Below, in pieces: positions 21,462-27,597 of a stretch of DNA of 27,597 nt. A program made the position numbers and the translations under genes. The notes beneath the pieces were generated by a model. It was given only the letters and a program-made list of their open reading frames with translations, did no database searches and had not been told where the DNA came from. Positions within the stretch are counted from its first letter, which is position 1, and each line of letters opens with the position of its first letter. The DNA is from a virus, in the IMG/VR virus record IMGVR_UViG_3300028025_003102, positions 1 to 27,597 of that record. One strand, given 5' to 3'.

Positions 21462-21823
21462 TGGCAACTAAACCAAAAGCACTTCGAAAGAAGTTAAAAG
21501 GTGTTGACAAGCACTCCAGGGTAGAAAAAAAAGTTCAAGAAGCAAGTGATTTAACTGGCGGTATTTGGGGAGGCCTACCTTCTAATATGGCAACTTTTGA
21601 GCCTAAAGTTGTTACTAGACCTAAAAAAGGAAAAGTTAGTGGTAAAGGGAAAACTCACCTTGCAGCTGATGGTGGCACTACTCTAGATGGTAGAGAAACT
21701 ATTGTTAGAAGATTAAACATGCCTCAAGCTATGCACGCAGATGCAAAGTTTGAAAAGGTATCTAGAAAAGAAGAGTCTCTTTATAACCGACACTTAAATA
21801 AAACACAGTTTAGGAATCAATAA
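21461..21823 (+). CDS. Basic protein, unknown
   Basis: 120 residues. A lysine-rich N-terminus (KPKALRKKLKGVDKHSRVEK) is followed by a Gly/Trp segment (LTGGIWGGLPSNMATFEPKV), a Gly/Lys loop and a C-terminal helix region (SRKEESLYNRHLNKTQFRNQ). No family was recognised. TAATG at both ends. Confidence 0.6.
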   Translation: MATKPKALRKKLKGVDKHSRVEKKVQEASDLTGGIWGGLPSNMATFEPKVVTRPKKGKVSGKGKTHLAADGGTTLDGRETIVRRLNMPQAMHADAKFEKVSRKEESLYNRHLNKTQFRNQ

Positions 21824-21885
21824 TGAATGAATGTAAATGTGGCAACTGTGGTTGCGGAAAGAAGGAACCAAATGGCAGTAACTAA
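21823..21885 (+). CDS. Cysteine-rich microprotein
   Basis: 20 residues, MNECKCGNCGCGKKEPNGSN, starting by TAATG and ending 14 bases inside the next gene. The four cysteines form CxCxxCxC, suited to binding zinc or copper like a minimal metallothionein knuckle. It contains the GAAGGA ribosome site of the next gene, so it could also be a leader peptide. It keeps the unbroken overlap pattern of the cluster. Coding status rests on context and composition. Confidence 0.4.
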   Translation: MNECKCGNCGCGKKEPNGSN

Positions 21886-22183
21886 GAAGTGTGGCTGTGG
21901 CAAGTGTTCTGCGTGTAAGACCTCTATGAAGGGCAAGTACACAGAAAAGAAGGACAAGGTCAAGGATGCCAAGATGACTAAGGGCCTAACTGCTGCTGAA
22001 AAGCGAGAGTTTGAAAAGAAGGACAAGGCTCACGGAGCCAAAAAGAAGCCTAAGACTATGGCTGAAGACCGTAAGATTGATGCTAGAATTATCCGTGGTA
22101 TCAAGAAGCACTCTGCCCACGAAAAGCGTGAAGGCAAGGCTGGCGAGAAGCGTGAAAACGCTAAGAAGACAGGAAAGAAATAA
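21872..22183 (+). CDS. Lysine-rich protein with an N-terminal cysteine cluster
   Basis: 103 residues from ATG 21872, five bases after GAAGGA. An in-frame ATG at 21827 lies inside the microprotein gene and gives an unlikely leader. The N-terminus MAVTKKCGCGKCSACKTSMK has Cys7, 9, 12 and 15 (CxCxxCxxC), a probable metal knuckle. The rest is a Lys/Glu/Arg helix (AAEKREFEKKDKAHGAKKKP, EKREGKAGEKRENAKKTGKK). A metal knuckle plus basic helix suggests nucleic acid binding. TAATG with the next gene. Confidence 0.65.
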   Translation: MAVTKKCGCGKCSACKTSMKGKYTEKKDKVKDAKMTKGLTAAEKREFEKKDKAHGAKKKPKTMAEDRKIDARIIRGIKKHSAHEKREGKAGEKRENAKKTGKK

Positions 22184-22557
22184 TGGCTGCTAAACCTCCT
22201 ATCACACCTATGACTAGGAATAAAAAAGTCTACAACCCAGGAAAAGACGTTAAGGGTAAGGGTGCCAAAAAAGCTGTTAAAAAAGCGTATAAAACAATTG
22301 CAAAAACTGACGTTGACGTAGCTAGGAAAGAAAAGGTAGGAAGCCCTAAGTTTAATGCTGCAGAAAAGAAGGTTGACAAGGCTGAGGCAACCTTACATAA
22401 GTACAAAACTCCTGGCAGGGTTTATGGTAAAAAGATGGACAAAGCAGTAGCTGACCTACAAAAGGCTAGGGGCAAGAGAGTAAAGCCTAGGGGAATTACT
22501 GGACCTATACCAAGAGTTAACAGGAACAAGAGCAGGCGACTTCCTCCTGGTATCTAA
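22183..22557 (+). CDS. Basic protein ending the cluster
   Basis: 124 residues, Lys/Arg/Pro/Gly-rich (TRNKKVYNPGKDVKGKGAKK, then FNAAEKKVDKAEATLHKYKT, end RNKSRRLPPGI). The middle is a likely helix of alternating Lys, Ala and Asp. No recognised family. It is last in the chain and is followed 15 bases later by an intrinsic terminator. Confidence 0.6.
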   Translation: MAAKPPITPMTRNKKVYNPGKDVKGKGAKKAVKKAYKTIAKTDVDVARKEKVGSPKFNAAEKKVDKAEATLHKYKTPGRVYGKKMDKAVADLQKARGKRVKPRGITGPIPRVNRNKSRRLPPGI

Positions 22558-22571
22558 CCAACACAAACAAT

Positions 22572-22596
22572 CCCCTTGCATTGCAGGGGGTTTTTT
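22572..22596 (+). terminator. Intrinsic terminator after the basic gene cluster
   Basis: CCCCTTGC (22572-22579) pairs with GCAGGGG (22583-22589), with one bulged T and a short loop, followed by a G and six T (22591-22596). It marks the end of the transcription unit of small basic genes. The next start codon is 15 bases further on. Confidence 0.85.
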
Positions 22597-22611
22597 GTTA
22601 ATCTGGGGCTA

Positions 22612-22986
22612 ATGAAAAAGAAGAAGTCGCCTAGACATAAGCTATCTGAAATAGATGCAGACCTGATGCTAGCCTATTGCTCTGTATGTGAGACTTTGGT
22701 CAAGGTTCTTAAAGATAAGGTGCGGGATGGCATTCAGCATTATCGCTGCAAGAACCGTCATAGGGACACAGTAAATAAGAACAAAGCTCCCTATCGCCAG
22801 TTTAAAAAGACCTTCTGTGAAGAGCCTGAGTGTACGGCTACTATCTTGTATTCCTGCCAGTTAACTGTTGACCACATTGACGGAAACCGCCATAATAACG
22901 AGCTAGATAACCTTATGACTCTATGCCACAACTGCCATGCACTTAAGTCTTTCCGTAACAACGACTACGTAAATAAATACGATTAG
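22612..22986 (+). CDS. HNH homing-type endonuclease
   Basis: 124 residues. The HNH core is VDHIDGNRHNNELDNLMTLC then HNCHALK: His88, Asn100 and His109, with structural zinc cysteines Cys69/Cys74 (CEEPEC) and Cys105/Cys108. A second metal site is likely at the N-terminus (Cys23, Cys26, Cys46, His50). This architecture is common for free-standing phage HNH enzymes. An in-frame ATG at 22576 lies inside the terminator stem, so ATG 22612 is chosen. The gene stands alone between a terminator and a promoter-like gap, as expected of a mobile insertion. Confidence 0.85.
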   Translation: MKKKKSPRHKLSEIDADLMLAYCSVCETLVKVLKDKVRDGIQHYRCKNRHRDTVNKNKAPYRQFKKTFCEEPECTATILYSCQLTVDHIDGNRHNNELDNLMTLCHNCHALKSFRNNDYVNKYD

Positions 22987-23020
22987 CCTTTAATTTCTGC
23001 TAAAATTCCCTATTCTTAAC

Positions 23021-23049
23021 TTGTAGCTGTTCGTGCGAACAGTTATCTA
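23021..23049 (+). promoter_or_regulatory. Candidate promoter with internal operator-like dyad
   Basis: CTGTTCG (23027-23033) and CGAACAG (23036-23042) form a dyad separated by TG, extendable by TAG/TTA outside with one G-T. It fits between TTGTAG (23021-23026) and TTATCT (23043-23048), 16 bases apart. The 98-base gap lies between the HNH gene and the tail gene block, where a new start of transcription is expected. The dyad could equally act as an RNA hairpin with loop GTGC. Confidence 0.4.
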
Positions 23050-23084
23050 CTTTGTAGAACCTGCGCCTTTATAAGGATATGCGA

Positions 23085-23291
23085 ATGTCTGAAAAGAACT
23101 TCAACCCTTGGTGGAAACACGTAAACGATTATCTTCAGTTTGAAGACCGTGAAGAGTTCCTCCGTGGAGCGATGGGATATAGACCTAACAATAAGCAAGA
23201 AGCCATGCTTGGCCTCTTACTAGCAGGTTATACAAATCAGAAATTCGATATTCCTAAGTCGCTAGGTTCTAAAGATGATTCTAGACCCTGA
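23085..23291 (+). CDS. Hypothetical protein, start of the neck-tail block
   Basis: 68 residues from ATG 23085, seven bases after AAGGA; an ATG at 23079 is only one base from that site and is not used. FNPWWKHVNDYLQFEDREEF, LRGAMGYRPNNKQEAMLGLL and AGYTNQKFDIPKS suggest a small helical protein. It overlaps the next gene by 17 bases. No family was recognised. Neck or head-closure accessory is possible by position. Confidence 0.6.
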   Translation: MSEKNFNPWWKHVNDYLQFEDREEFLRGAMGYRPNNKQEAMLGLLLAGYTNQKFDIPKSLGSKDDSRP

Positions 23292-23580
23292 AGCTTATGA
23301 TAACGCTCTTCGTGACACTGCTGGAGATATGACAGCAGAGTTACGTAAAGATGCTATAACCCACGGTTGGCACAAAGATGTTGTAGACAACATGAGTGTC
23401 GAGTATGGTGACGAAGCAGGGTTCACAGTTAAAATCCACCCTGATTATCACGACCGTGCGTTTAAGCATGAATACGGCCAACCTGGTGTACAGCCTACCG
23501 CTGTTCTTAGGAAGTTTCGTAATAGAGACACCGAATCTGATAAAGCTTTTATTAACCACCTAGATAAGCACTCAGGGTAA
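23275..23580 (+). CDS. HK97 gp10-like neck/tail protein
   Basis: 101 residues. Features are an N-terminal helix (YDNALRDTAGDMTAELRKDA), a strand-rich middle (HKDVVDNMSVEYGDEAGFTV, KIHPDYHDRAFKHEYG) and a C-terminal part QPTAVLRKFRNR. The pattern of helix, beta hairpin and 'H.YG' is that of HK97 gp10-type proteins at the head-tail interface. It overlaps the preceding gene and lies just before the tail-terminator-like gene. No catalytic residues. Confidence 0.6.
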   Translation: MILDPEAYDNALRDTAGDMTAELRKDAITHGWHKDVVDNMSVEYGDEAGFTVKIHPDYHDRAFKHEYGQPGVQPTAVLRKFRNRDTESDKAFINHLDKHSG

Positions 23581-23582
23581 TC

Positions 23583-24248
23583 ATGACATTTTTACTTAGT
23601 GAAGACAAGGCCCTTAGGGAGAAACTCCAGGGCATAGTTGTGCATGACCAAAAATCCGATGCTACTAGCACTCCTCGTCAAGTAGGAGTCTTTTTTGGTC
23701 AGCCTGACCAAGAAATCCGAGCTCAGGTTTACCCTTATATCACAATAGATTTGATTGATATTAACAGAGATATGGAACGAGAAATGCGCGGTAAAACCGA
23801 CGCAAGCTATCTAGTTCCGGAAAATGTTACTATCAACGCTGGCGAGTCTTTTGAAACAGACTTACCAATTCCGGTTTCTCTTGATTACCAGATTACTGCT
23901 TACTCACGTAATCCTGTACACGATAGAACCCTTATGGCACAGCTTTTACAATCAAAGCTGCCTTTTAGATTTGGTTACTTAGAGATAGTGGAAAAGAGTG
24001 TGACGTCTAGCGGCACTACTACAAACACCAATACTCTACGTCGCCTAGATGTTATGGATGTCTCCAAACGCGATATGACTGAAGCGGGCAAGAGACTATT
24101 CATGAATGCTGTAACTGTTCGTGTCTCGAGTGAAATACCTCAAGAAACTTACAGGAAACTAATCGGAGTACAACAGGCAGTTATACGTGTTAAATCAACG
24201 CCTGACGGTCCATCTCAAATTACTGAGACCTTTACAATAACTGAATAA
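23583..24248 (+). CDS. Probable tail terminator protein
   Basis: 221 residues. The N-terminus FLLSEDKALREKLQGIVVHD leads to QPDQEIRAQVYPYITIDLID and DLPIPVSLDYQITAYSRNPV, then DRTLMAQLLQSKLPFRFGYL, the usual sequence of a tail-completion/terminator fold (PY.TIDLI ... D.Q..AYSR.P.. D..L...L...LP). It caps the tube and joins the tail to the neck. It lies directly before sheath and tube genes, the standard place. ATG follows the previous stop by two bases. The longer C-terminal beta part (about 160-221) is not assigned. Confidence 0.65.
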   Translation: MTFLLSEDKALREKLQGIVVHDQKSDATSTPRQVGVFFGQPDQEIRAQVYPYITIDLIDINRDMEREMRGKTDASYLVPENVTINAGESFETDLPIPVSLDYQITAYSRNPVHDRTLMAQLLQSKLPFRFGYLEIVEKSVTSSGTTTNTNTLRRLDVMDVSKRDMTEAGKRLFMNAVTVRVSSEIPQETYRKLIGVQQAVIRVKSTPDGPSQITETFTITE

Positions 24249-24289
24249 TCTGTAAACCCCCGAAAAAACTAACTAACCAAGGAGTCTAA

Positions 24290-25876
24290 ATGACTGTGTA
24301 TAACCACCCTGGAGTTTATATTAATGAACTCCCATTAGCGGTAACCACCAATGCATTCGGCTATTCAGCTGTTGCTTCCGGTGCTATCGTGGGCCAATTC
24401 TCAAAGGGCCCAACCACAATTACCCGAGTTACTTCCTACTCTCAGTTTGAAGATAAATTTGGTAGCCTAAATGGTAGCTTCCCTGCTACCTACAGCGTAA
24501 AGATGTTCTTCAACAATGGTGGAACAGACCTTTACGTTCGTCGTGTAGTTGCAGCAAACGCCCCTCAGGCAGCTGTTGATATTTACGACACTGCGTCAAC
24601 CCCTGTAAAAGTTGCTGCTATTCGTGCCAAGTACAAGGGTAATGACAGTATCAAGCTACGCGTTAAAATAGATAACAAAGTTACTATTAATGCAAAAGAC
24701 TACTACGATTTCCACGTGTACTTTGATGATGGCGACAGCGACTACGTTGGTGGCACATTCACTACAAGTAGAGCGTCTCTAAACACAGAAATTGAGCGTT
24801 TTAACGCAGTTAGCTTTGACCAGCCAGACTCTAGCAGCTACATTAAGACTGTACTTCAGTTGTCTTCAAATCAAGTTGAAGTCAATGGTGCTGTAACAGT
24901 TCCTACCGCAGCTGTTAACTCTGCTTACTACCCGCTAACAGGAACAGAAAGCACTACAGCACTTACTAAGTTTGACTACACTGGTGACTTGGCTAGTACC
25001 CCACTAGGTACTGTTGCGTCATACTCTGTATTTAACGATTACAATGTTGTAGACTGCCCTCTTGTATTCTTTGCTCCGGACGTAACAAAGTTCTTGAGTT
25101 CTTCAGATTCTCAGGCTGTGTTCAATGCTTTGATTGCATGGTCTGAAGTAAACACAAGTCGCTTTGTTGTCCTTGACACTCCAGTAGACTTGAGCGTTAC
25201 TTCTGCTGGAACATTTTCTAGCGGTTTAACTATTTCAAGCCGTGCAGCAGTGTACTACCCACACATCTTCATCAAGGACACCTCAATTAGCGGTAGCCCA
25301 CTTCGTAAGATTGGCCCAGCTGGTGCTGTTGCAGGTCTGTACTTGTTTAATGACCGTAAAGCCGGCCCTTACAAGACTCCTGCTGGTATTGGAGCTAAGA
25401 TTCAAGACGCTCTTGCTATTGAAAAATTGCTTACAAATGATGACCTAGACGCTCTAAACAACTCTACTTACCCATTGAACGCTATTCGTAACGTTCCTGG
25501 TGCAGGAATTGTTGTAATGGGTGGACGTACTCTAAAGCAGGATGGAACAGCAAACCGCTACATTGCGATGCGCCGTTCTCTAACCTACATCGAAAAGAGT
25601 TTGTCAGACCTTACTCAGTTTGCTGTATTTGAAAGCAACAGTGAAATTTTGTGGTCTCGTATCACAACTACTCTGTCTGCATTCTTGAACACATACCGCA
25701 ACCAGGGCGGTCTTCGTGGTGCAACACCACAGGACGCTTTCTTTGTAACTTGTGACGCAACTAACAACTCATCTCAGTCAATTGCTAACGGAATTGTTAA
25801 CGTTGATGTTGGTGTTGCTCTTGAGTACCCAGGTGAGTTTGTAATCATCAACCTAAGCCAAATCGTCGGCCAGTAA
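24290..25876 (+). CDS. Contractile tail sheath protein
   Basis: 528 residues. The N-terminus YNHPGVYINELPLAVTTNAF and IVGQFSKGPTTITRVTSYSQ, with FEDKFGS and FFNNGGTDLYVRRVV, is diagnostic of sheath proteins. The C-terminal core includes PAGIGAKIQDALAIEKLLTN, LNAIRNVPGAGIVVMGGRTL, RRSLTYIEKSLSDLTQFAVF and the end EYPGEFVIINLSQIVG. It polymerises around the tube and contracts at infection, so the virion is a myovirus. A strong AAGGAG precedes the ATG. Confidence 0.96.
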   Translation: MTVYNHPGVYINELPLAVTTNAFGYSAVASGAIVGQFSKGPTTITRVTSYSQFEDKFGSLNGSFPATYSVKMFFNNGGTDLYVRRVVAANAPQAAVDIYDTASTPVKVAAIRAKYKGNDSIKLRVKIDNKVTINAKDYYDFHVYFDDGDSDYVGGTFTTSRASLNTEIERFNAVSFDQPDSSSYIKTVLQLSSNQVEVNGAVTVPTAAVNSAYYPLTGTESTTALTKFDYTGDLASTPLGTVASYSVFNDYNVVDCPLVFFAPDVTKFLSSSDSQAVFNALIAWSEVNTSRFVVLDTPVDLSVTSAGTFSSGLTISSRAAVYYPHIFIKDTSISGSPLRKIGPAGAVAGLYLFNDRKAGPYKTPAGIGAKIQDALAIEKLLTNDDLDALNNSTYPLNAIRNVPGAGIVVMGGRTLKQDGTANRYIAMRRSLTYIEKSLSDLTQFAVFESNSEILWSRITTTLSAFLNTYRNQGGLRGATPQDAFFVTCDATNNSSQSIANGIVNVDVGVALEYPGEFVIINLSQIVGQ

Positions 25877-25893
25877 TCTAAGGAGAAAAAACT

Positions 25894-26523
25894 ATGGCTA
25901 CAGTAATAAACAACCGTTCCACACTTGAGACGGACCCAATCAGAAACTTTAGGTTTCTGGTTACCTTCAAGCCGCTAAACTCTGGCGATGCTACCTGGCT
26001 TCCAGGTGGTGCACAGAAAGTAACCGTTGGATTCACATCGGTATCGGGACTGGCAGTAACCACTGACTCAATCCCTTACCGTGAAGGTGGGTACAACACC
26101 ACTGTTCACCAGATTCCTGGACAGACAACCTTTGCCCCTATCTCACTACAGCGTGGTGTCGTTCTCGGCACTAAGCAGCACTGGGACTGGATGCGTCAGT
26201 TGTTTGCAACAGTACAGGGTGGCACAAACCGCGCAAACCAGGCAACTAACTTCCGTTGCGACGTTGAAATTGCAGTGCTATCGCACCCAATCGCTGGTTC
26301 AGGTGGAGGAAACACCGAGCTAACTGGTGCTAACTACACTGACCACGTCTCAATGCGTTTCCAGGTTTACAACGCTTGGCCAACCAACGTTGCATACTCT
26401 GACCTAAACGCAGGTGACAACGCTATCTTCGTAGAGCAGATGACTCTAGTACACGAAGGTTTCGACGTTAACTGGGCAACAGACCTAACAGCTAACGGTT
26501 CAGCAAAGCCATTTGCTAACTAA
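25894..26523 (+). CDS. Tail tube protein, T4 gp19-like
   Basis: 209 residues. DPIRNFRFLVTFKPL, VGFTSVSGLAVTTDSIPYRE, GGYNTTVHQIPGQTTFAPIS, LQRGVVLGTKQHWDWMRQL and the C-terminal VEQMTLVHEGFDVNW are typical of gp19/Hcp-like tube proteins that stack as hexamers inside the sheath. TAAGGAG lies before ATG 25894. Codon use is as biased as in the capsid gene. The sheath-tube pair is conserved in all contractile tails. Confidence 0.95.
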   Translation: MATVINNRSTLETDPIRNFRFLVTFKPLNSGDATWLPGGAQKVTVGFTSVSGLAVTTDSIPYREGGYNTTVHQIPGQTTFAPISLQRGVVLGTKQHWDWMRQLFATVQGGTNRANQATNFRCDVEIAVLSHPIAGSGGGNTELTGANYTDHVSMRFQVYNAWPTNVAYSDLNAGDNAIFVEQMTLVHEGFDVNWATDLTANGSAKPFAN

Positions 26524-26549
26524 TTAAAACTAAAACAGGAGAATAAATC

Positions 26550-27362
26550 GTGAATGAAAAAATAACAGCCGCTAACCCAGATTTGCTAAATCAACTTGCT
26601 AATCAGGCAATGGCGGAAGGTAAACAACAAGAAGTAGTCTTTTCGGAGATTACCTACCCATCAGAATCTTTGGTGCTCCTTCCTGGCGGACATGTAAATT
26701 CCGCTAGGGAGGTCATCAAGACTGCTGAGGTTCGTGAACTAACTGGAAAAGACGAAGAGTATATGGGTAAAGCACCTACTCTAGCTAAGGCTTTTAATGG
26801 CCTTTTAGAGAGAGCAGTTGTATCTTTGGGTGATGAACCAATTACCGCAGAGATTGTAGACCAGCTTCTTATTGGAGATAGGGACGCTTTACTTCTAGGT
26901 ATTTACAAAGTCACATTTGGTAATATAGCTGAGCTTCAAGGATTCTGTAATAGATGTGATTCTTATCAGGATGTAGAAATCGATGTAGATGAAGACATCA
27001 AGGTAGTCACTCTAAAGAATCCTATTGATGACCGTAGCTTTACTGTTCAGGGTAAAAACCACAAGTACCTTGTGGCATTGCCTACAGGAACTACACAAAA
27101 AACTTTGTTGAATAATTCCGATAAAACTGTTCCTGAGTTAACCACTCTACTTCTAGAACAAACAGTTCTTGAAATAGATGGTAATCCAGTTCTCAGCAAA
27201 ATTCAGGCACAAAACATTGGTCTAGCTGACCGCCGTAAAATTGGTGAAGAACTTGCCAAGCGTGCGCCTGGACCAAAGTTTGACAATATTGAAGTAGACT
27301 GCCCGGACTGTGAAGGAAAGGTAGTGGTCCCAATTAGTATTGGGGCTTTATTTCGCTTCTAA
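26550..27362 (+). CDS. T4 gp26/gp51-like tail assembly or baseplate factor
   Basis: 270 residues from GTG 26550 with AGGAG eight bases upstream. KTAEVRELTGKDEEYMGKAP, FNGLLERAVVSLGDEPITAE and VDQLLIGDRDALLLGIYKVT FG form the core of the T4_baseplate (gp26/51) family. Two CxxC pairs, Cys133/136 (FCNRCDSY) and Cys251/254 (CPDCEG), probably bind one zinc. T4 gp51 and gp26 aid baseplate hub assembly; in other myophages this gene occupies the tail-assembly-chaperone position between tube and tape measure, as here. The 3' end overlaps a +1-frame ORF with a GGGG slip site at 27342-27345. Confidence 0.8.
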   Translation: MNEKITAANPDLLNQLANQAMAEGKQQEVVFSEITYPSESLVLLPGGHVNSAREVIKTAEVRELTGKDEEYMGKAPTLAKAFNGLLERAVVSLGDEPITAEIVDQLLIGDRDALLLGIYKVTFGNIAELQGFCNRCDSYQDVEIDVDEDIKVVTLKNPIDDRSFTVQGKNHKYLVALPTGTTQKTLLNNSDKTVPELTTLLLEQTVLEIDGNPVLSKIQAQNIGLADRRKIGEELAKRAPGPKFDNIEVDCPDCEGKVVVPISIGALFRF

Positions 27363-27516
27363 AGTTTCTGGTTACAGAACACTACTAGAAGAATGGGCCC
27401 TTATATCTATCTCGTTCACTGGTTGGACATTAGACGAGATAAAAGGAATAAGCCCTAGAGAAAGAACAAACTGGTTAGAAATGGCCAGCTTTTTCGGAAA
27501 AGTAAACAGAAAGTAA
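27346..27516 (+). CDS. Overlapping +1-frame tail assembly ORF (frameshift partner)
   Basis: In the +1 frame an open stretch runs from after TAG 27322-27324 to TAA 27514-27516. From CTT 27346 it encodes 56 residues: LYFASKVSGYRTLLEEWALI, then SFTGWTLDEIKGISPRERTN and WLEMASFFGKVNRK. The W.L.EI..ISPRER..WLEM helices resemble small proteins encoded after gp26-like genes. The only in-frame start is TTG 27340, with purine-rich sequence too far upstream. A +1 slip on GGGG (27342-27345) would give a 321-residue fusion. Separate TTG initiation is the alternative. Confidence 0.65.
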   Translation, partial: LYFASKVSGYRTLLEEWALISISFTGWTLDEIKGISPRERTNWLEMASFFGKVNRK

Positions 27517-27520
27517 TTCC

Positions 27521-27597
27521 ATGGCAGACAAAGACCTTACCGGCAAAGACTTAGCCAAAAATCTCAGTTCCTCCAAGAGAGATGCTGCAGCTGTAGC
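27521..27597 (+). CDS. Start of the next tail gene (partial), possibly tape measure
   Basis: ATG 27521 lies four bases after the previous stop and the frame is open to the window edge: 25 residues, MADKDLTGKDLAKNLSSSKR then DAAAVA. The hydrophilic start, Ala-rich helix and position after the tube and chaperone genes fit a tape measure protein, but too little is visible to prove it. Confidence 0.55.
   Translation, partial: MADKDLTGKDLAKNLSSSKRDAAAV

Noticed and set aside
22576-22611. Upstream ATG for the HNH gene
   Set aside because: The leader would lie in the intrinsic terminator stem and T run; ATG 22612 gives a normal lysine-rich start.
23027-23042. SOS box (LexA site) at the dyad
   Set aside because: The actinobacterial and Bacillus-type SOS box is CGAAC-N4-GTTCG; here the half-sites are in the reverse order with a 2-base spacer.
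22987-23084. tRNA or small RNA gene in the longest gap after the HNH gene
   Set aside because: No cloverleaf arms or TTC-type T-loop could be found; only the dyad and AT-rich sequence are visible.

Overview
The window is the late (structural) region of a contractile-tailed double-stranded DNA phage. Every supportable gene lies on the + strand, packed head to tail, usually with 1- to 30-base gaps or TAATG-type overlaps. The diagnostic genes are a terminase large subunit, portal, scaffold, N4-gp56-type major capsid protein, tail sheath and T4 gp19-like tail tube. The small membrane protein next to the lysin (DUF2746-like) and the zinc-binding and YPS-motif small proteins are typical of phages of Actinobacteria. 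The moderately AT-rich composition and the cassette of tiny lysine-rich proteins, which I associate with aquatic phages, suggest an aquatic actinobacterial host. That host call is inference.

Layout. 1-1952: lysis cassette (two-TM holin, M23 peptidase, TM/coiled-coil protein) and a lysine-rich gene broken by a +1 frame change at a run of six A. 2021-4294: small accessory genes (two zinc-finger-like proteins, a PASTA protein, a KTSC-domain protein, two unknowns). 4284-11074: packaging and head genes (terminase, portal, scaffold, capsid). 11194-19756: a connector-like gene, then four fibre-like genes and further neck-like and short fibre-like genes. 19766-22557: eleven small, mostly very basic proteins in one chain of overlapping start and stop codons, ended by an intrinsic terminator. 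22612-22986: a free-standing HNH endonuclease. 23085-27597: neck and tail genes (HK97 gp10-like, tail terminator-like, sheath, tube, T4 gp26/51-like chaperone or baseplate factor with an overlapping +1-frame ORF), then the first codons of what is probably the tape measure gene.

Two observations stand out. First, a beta-rich module of about 70-80 residues (core HG-[FL]-x-x-G-[DN]-x-V-x-[IL] ... NG ... FT[IV]) occurs five times in four virion proteins. In at least three cases it appears to sit inside another recognisable domain: a PASTA domain, a BppU-like beta domain and an 'ETDT..KIGDG' fibre N-terminus. Second, the gene between tail tube and tape measure has a +1-frame partner ORF with no good start of its own and a GGGG slip site at the junction, as expected of a programmed frameshift in tail-assembly genes.

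Regulation visible in the sequence: intrinsic terminators at 11088-11135 and 22572-22596, non-terminator hairpins at 6448-6483 and 10629-10650, a 13-base motif shared by the two longest intergenic gaps in the head region (5947 and 8503), and a dyad placed within a candidate promoter at 23021-23049. I see no tRNA, rRNA, CRISPR, insertion sequence, integrase or attachment site.
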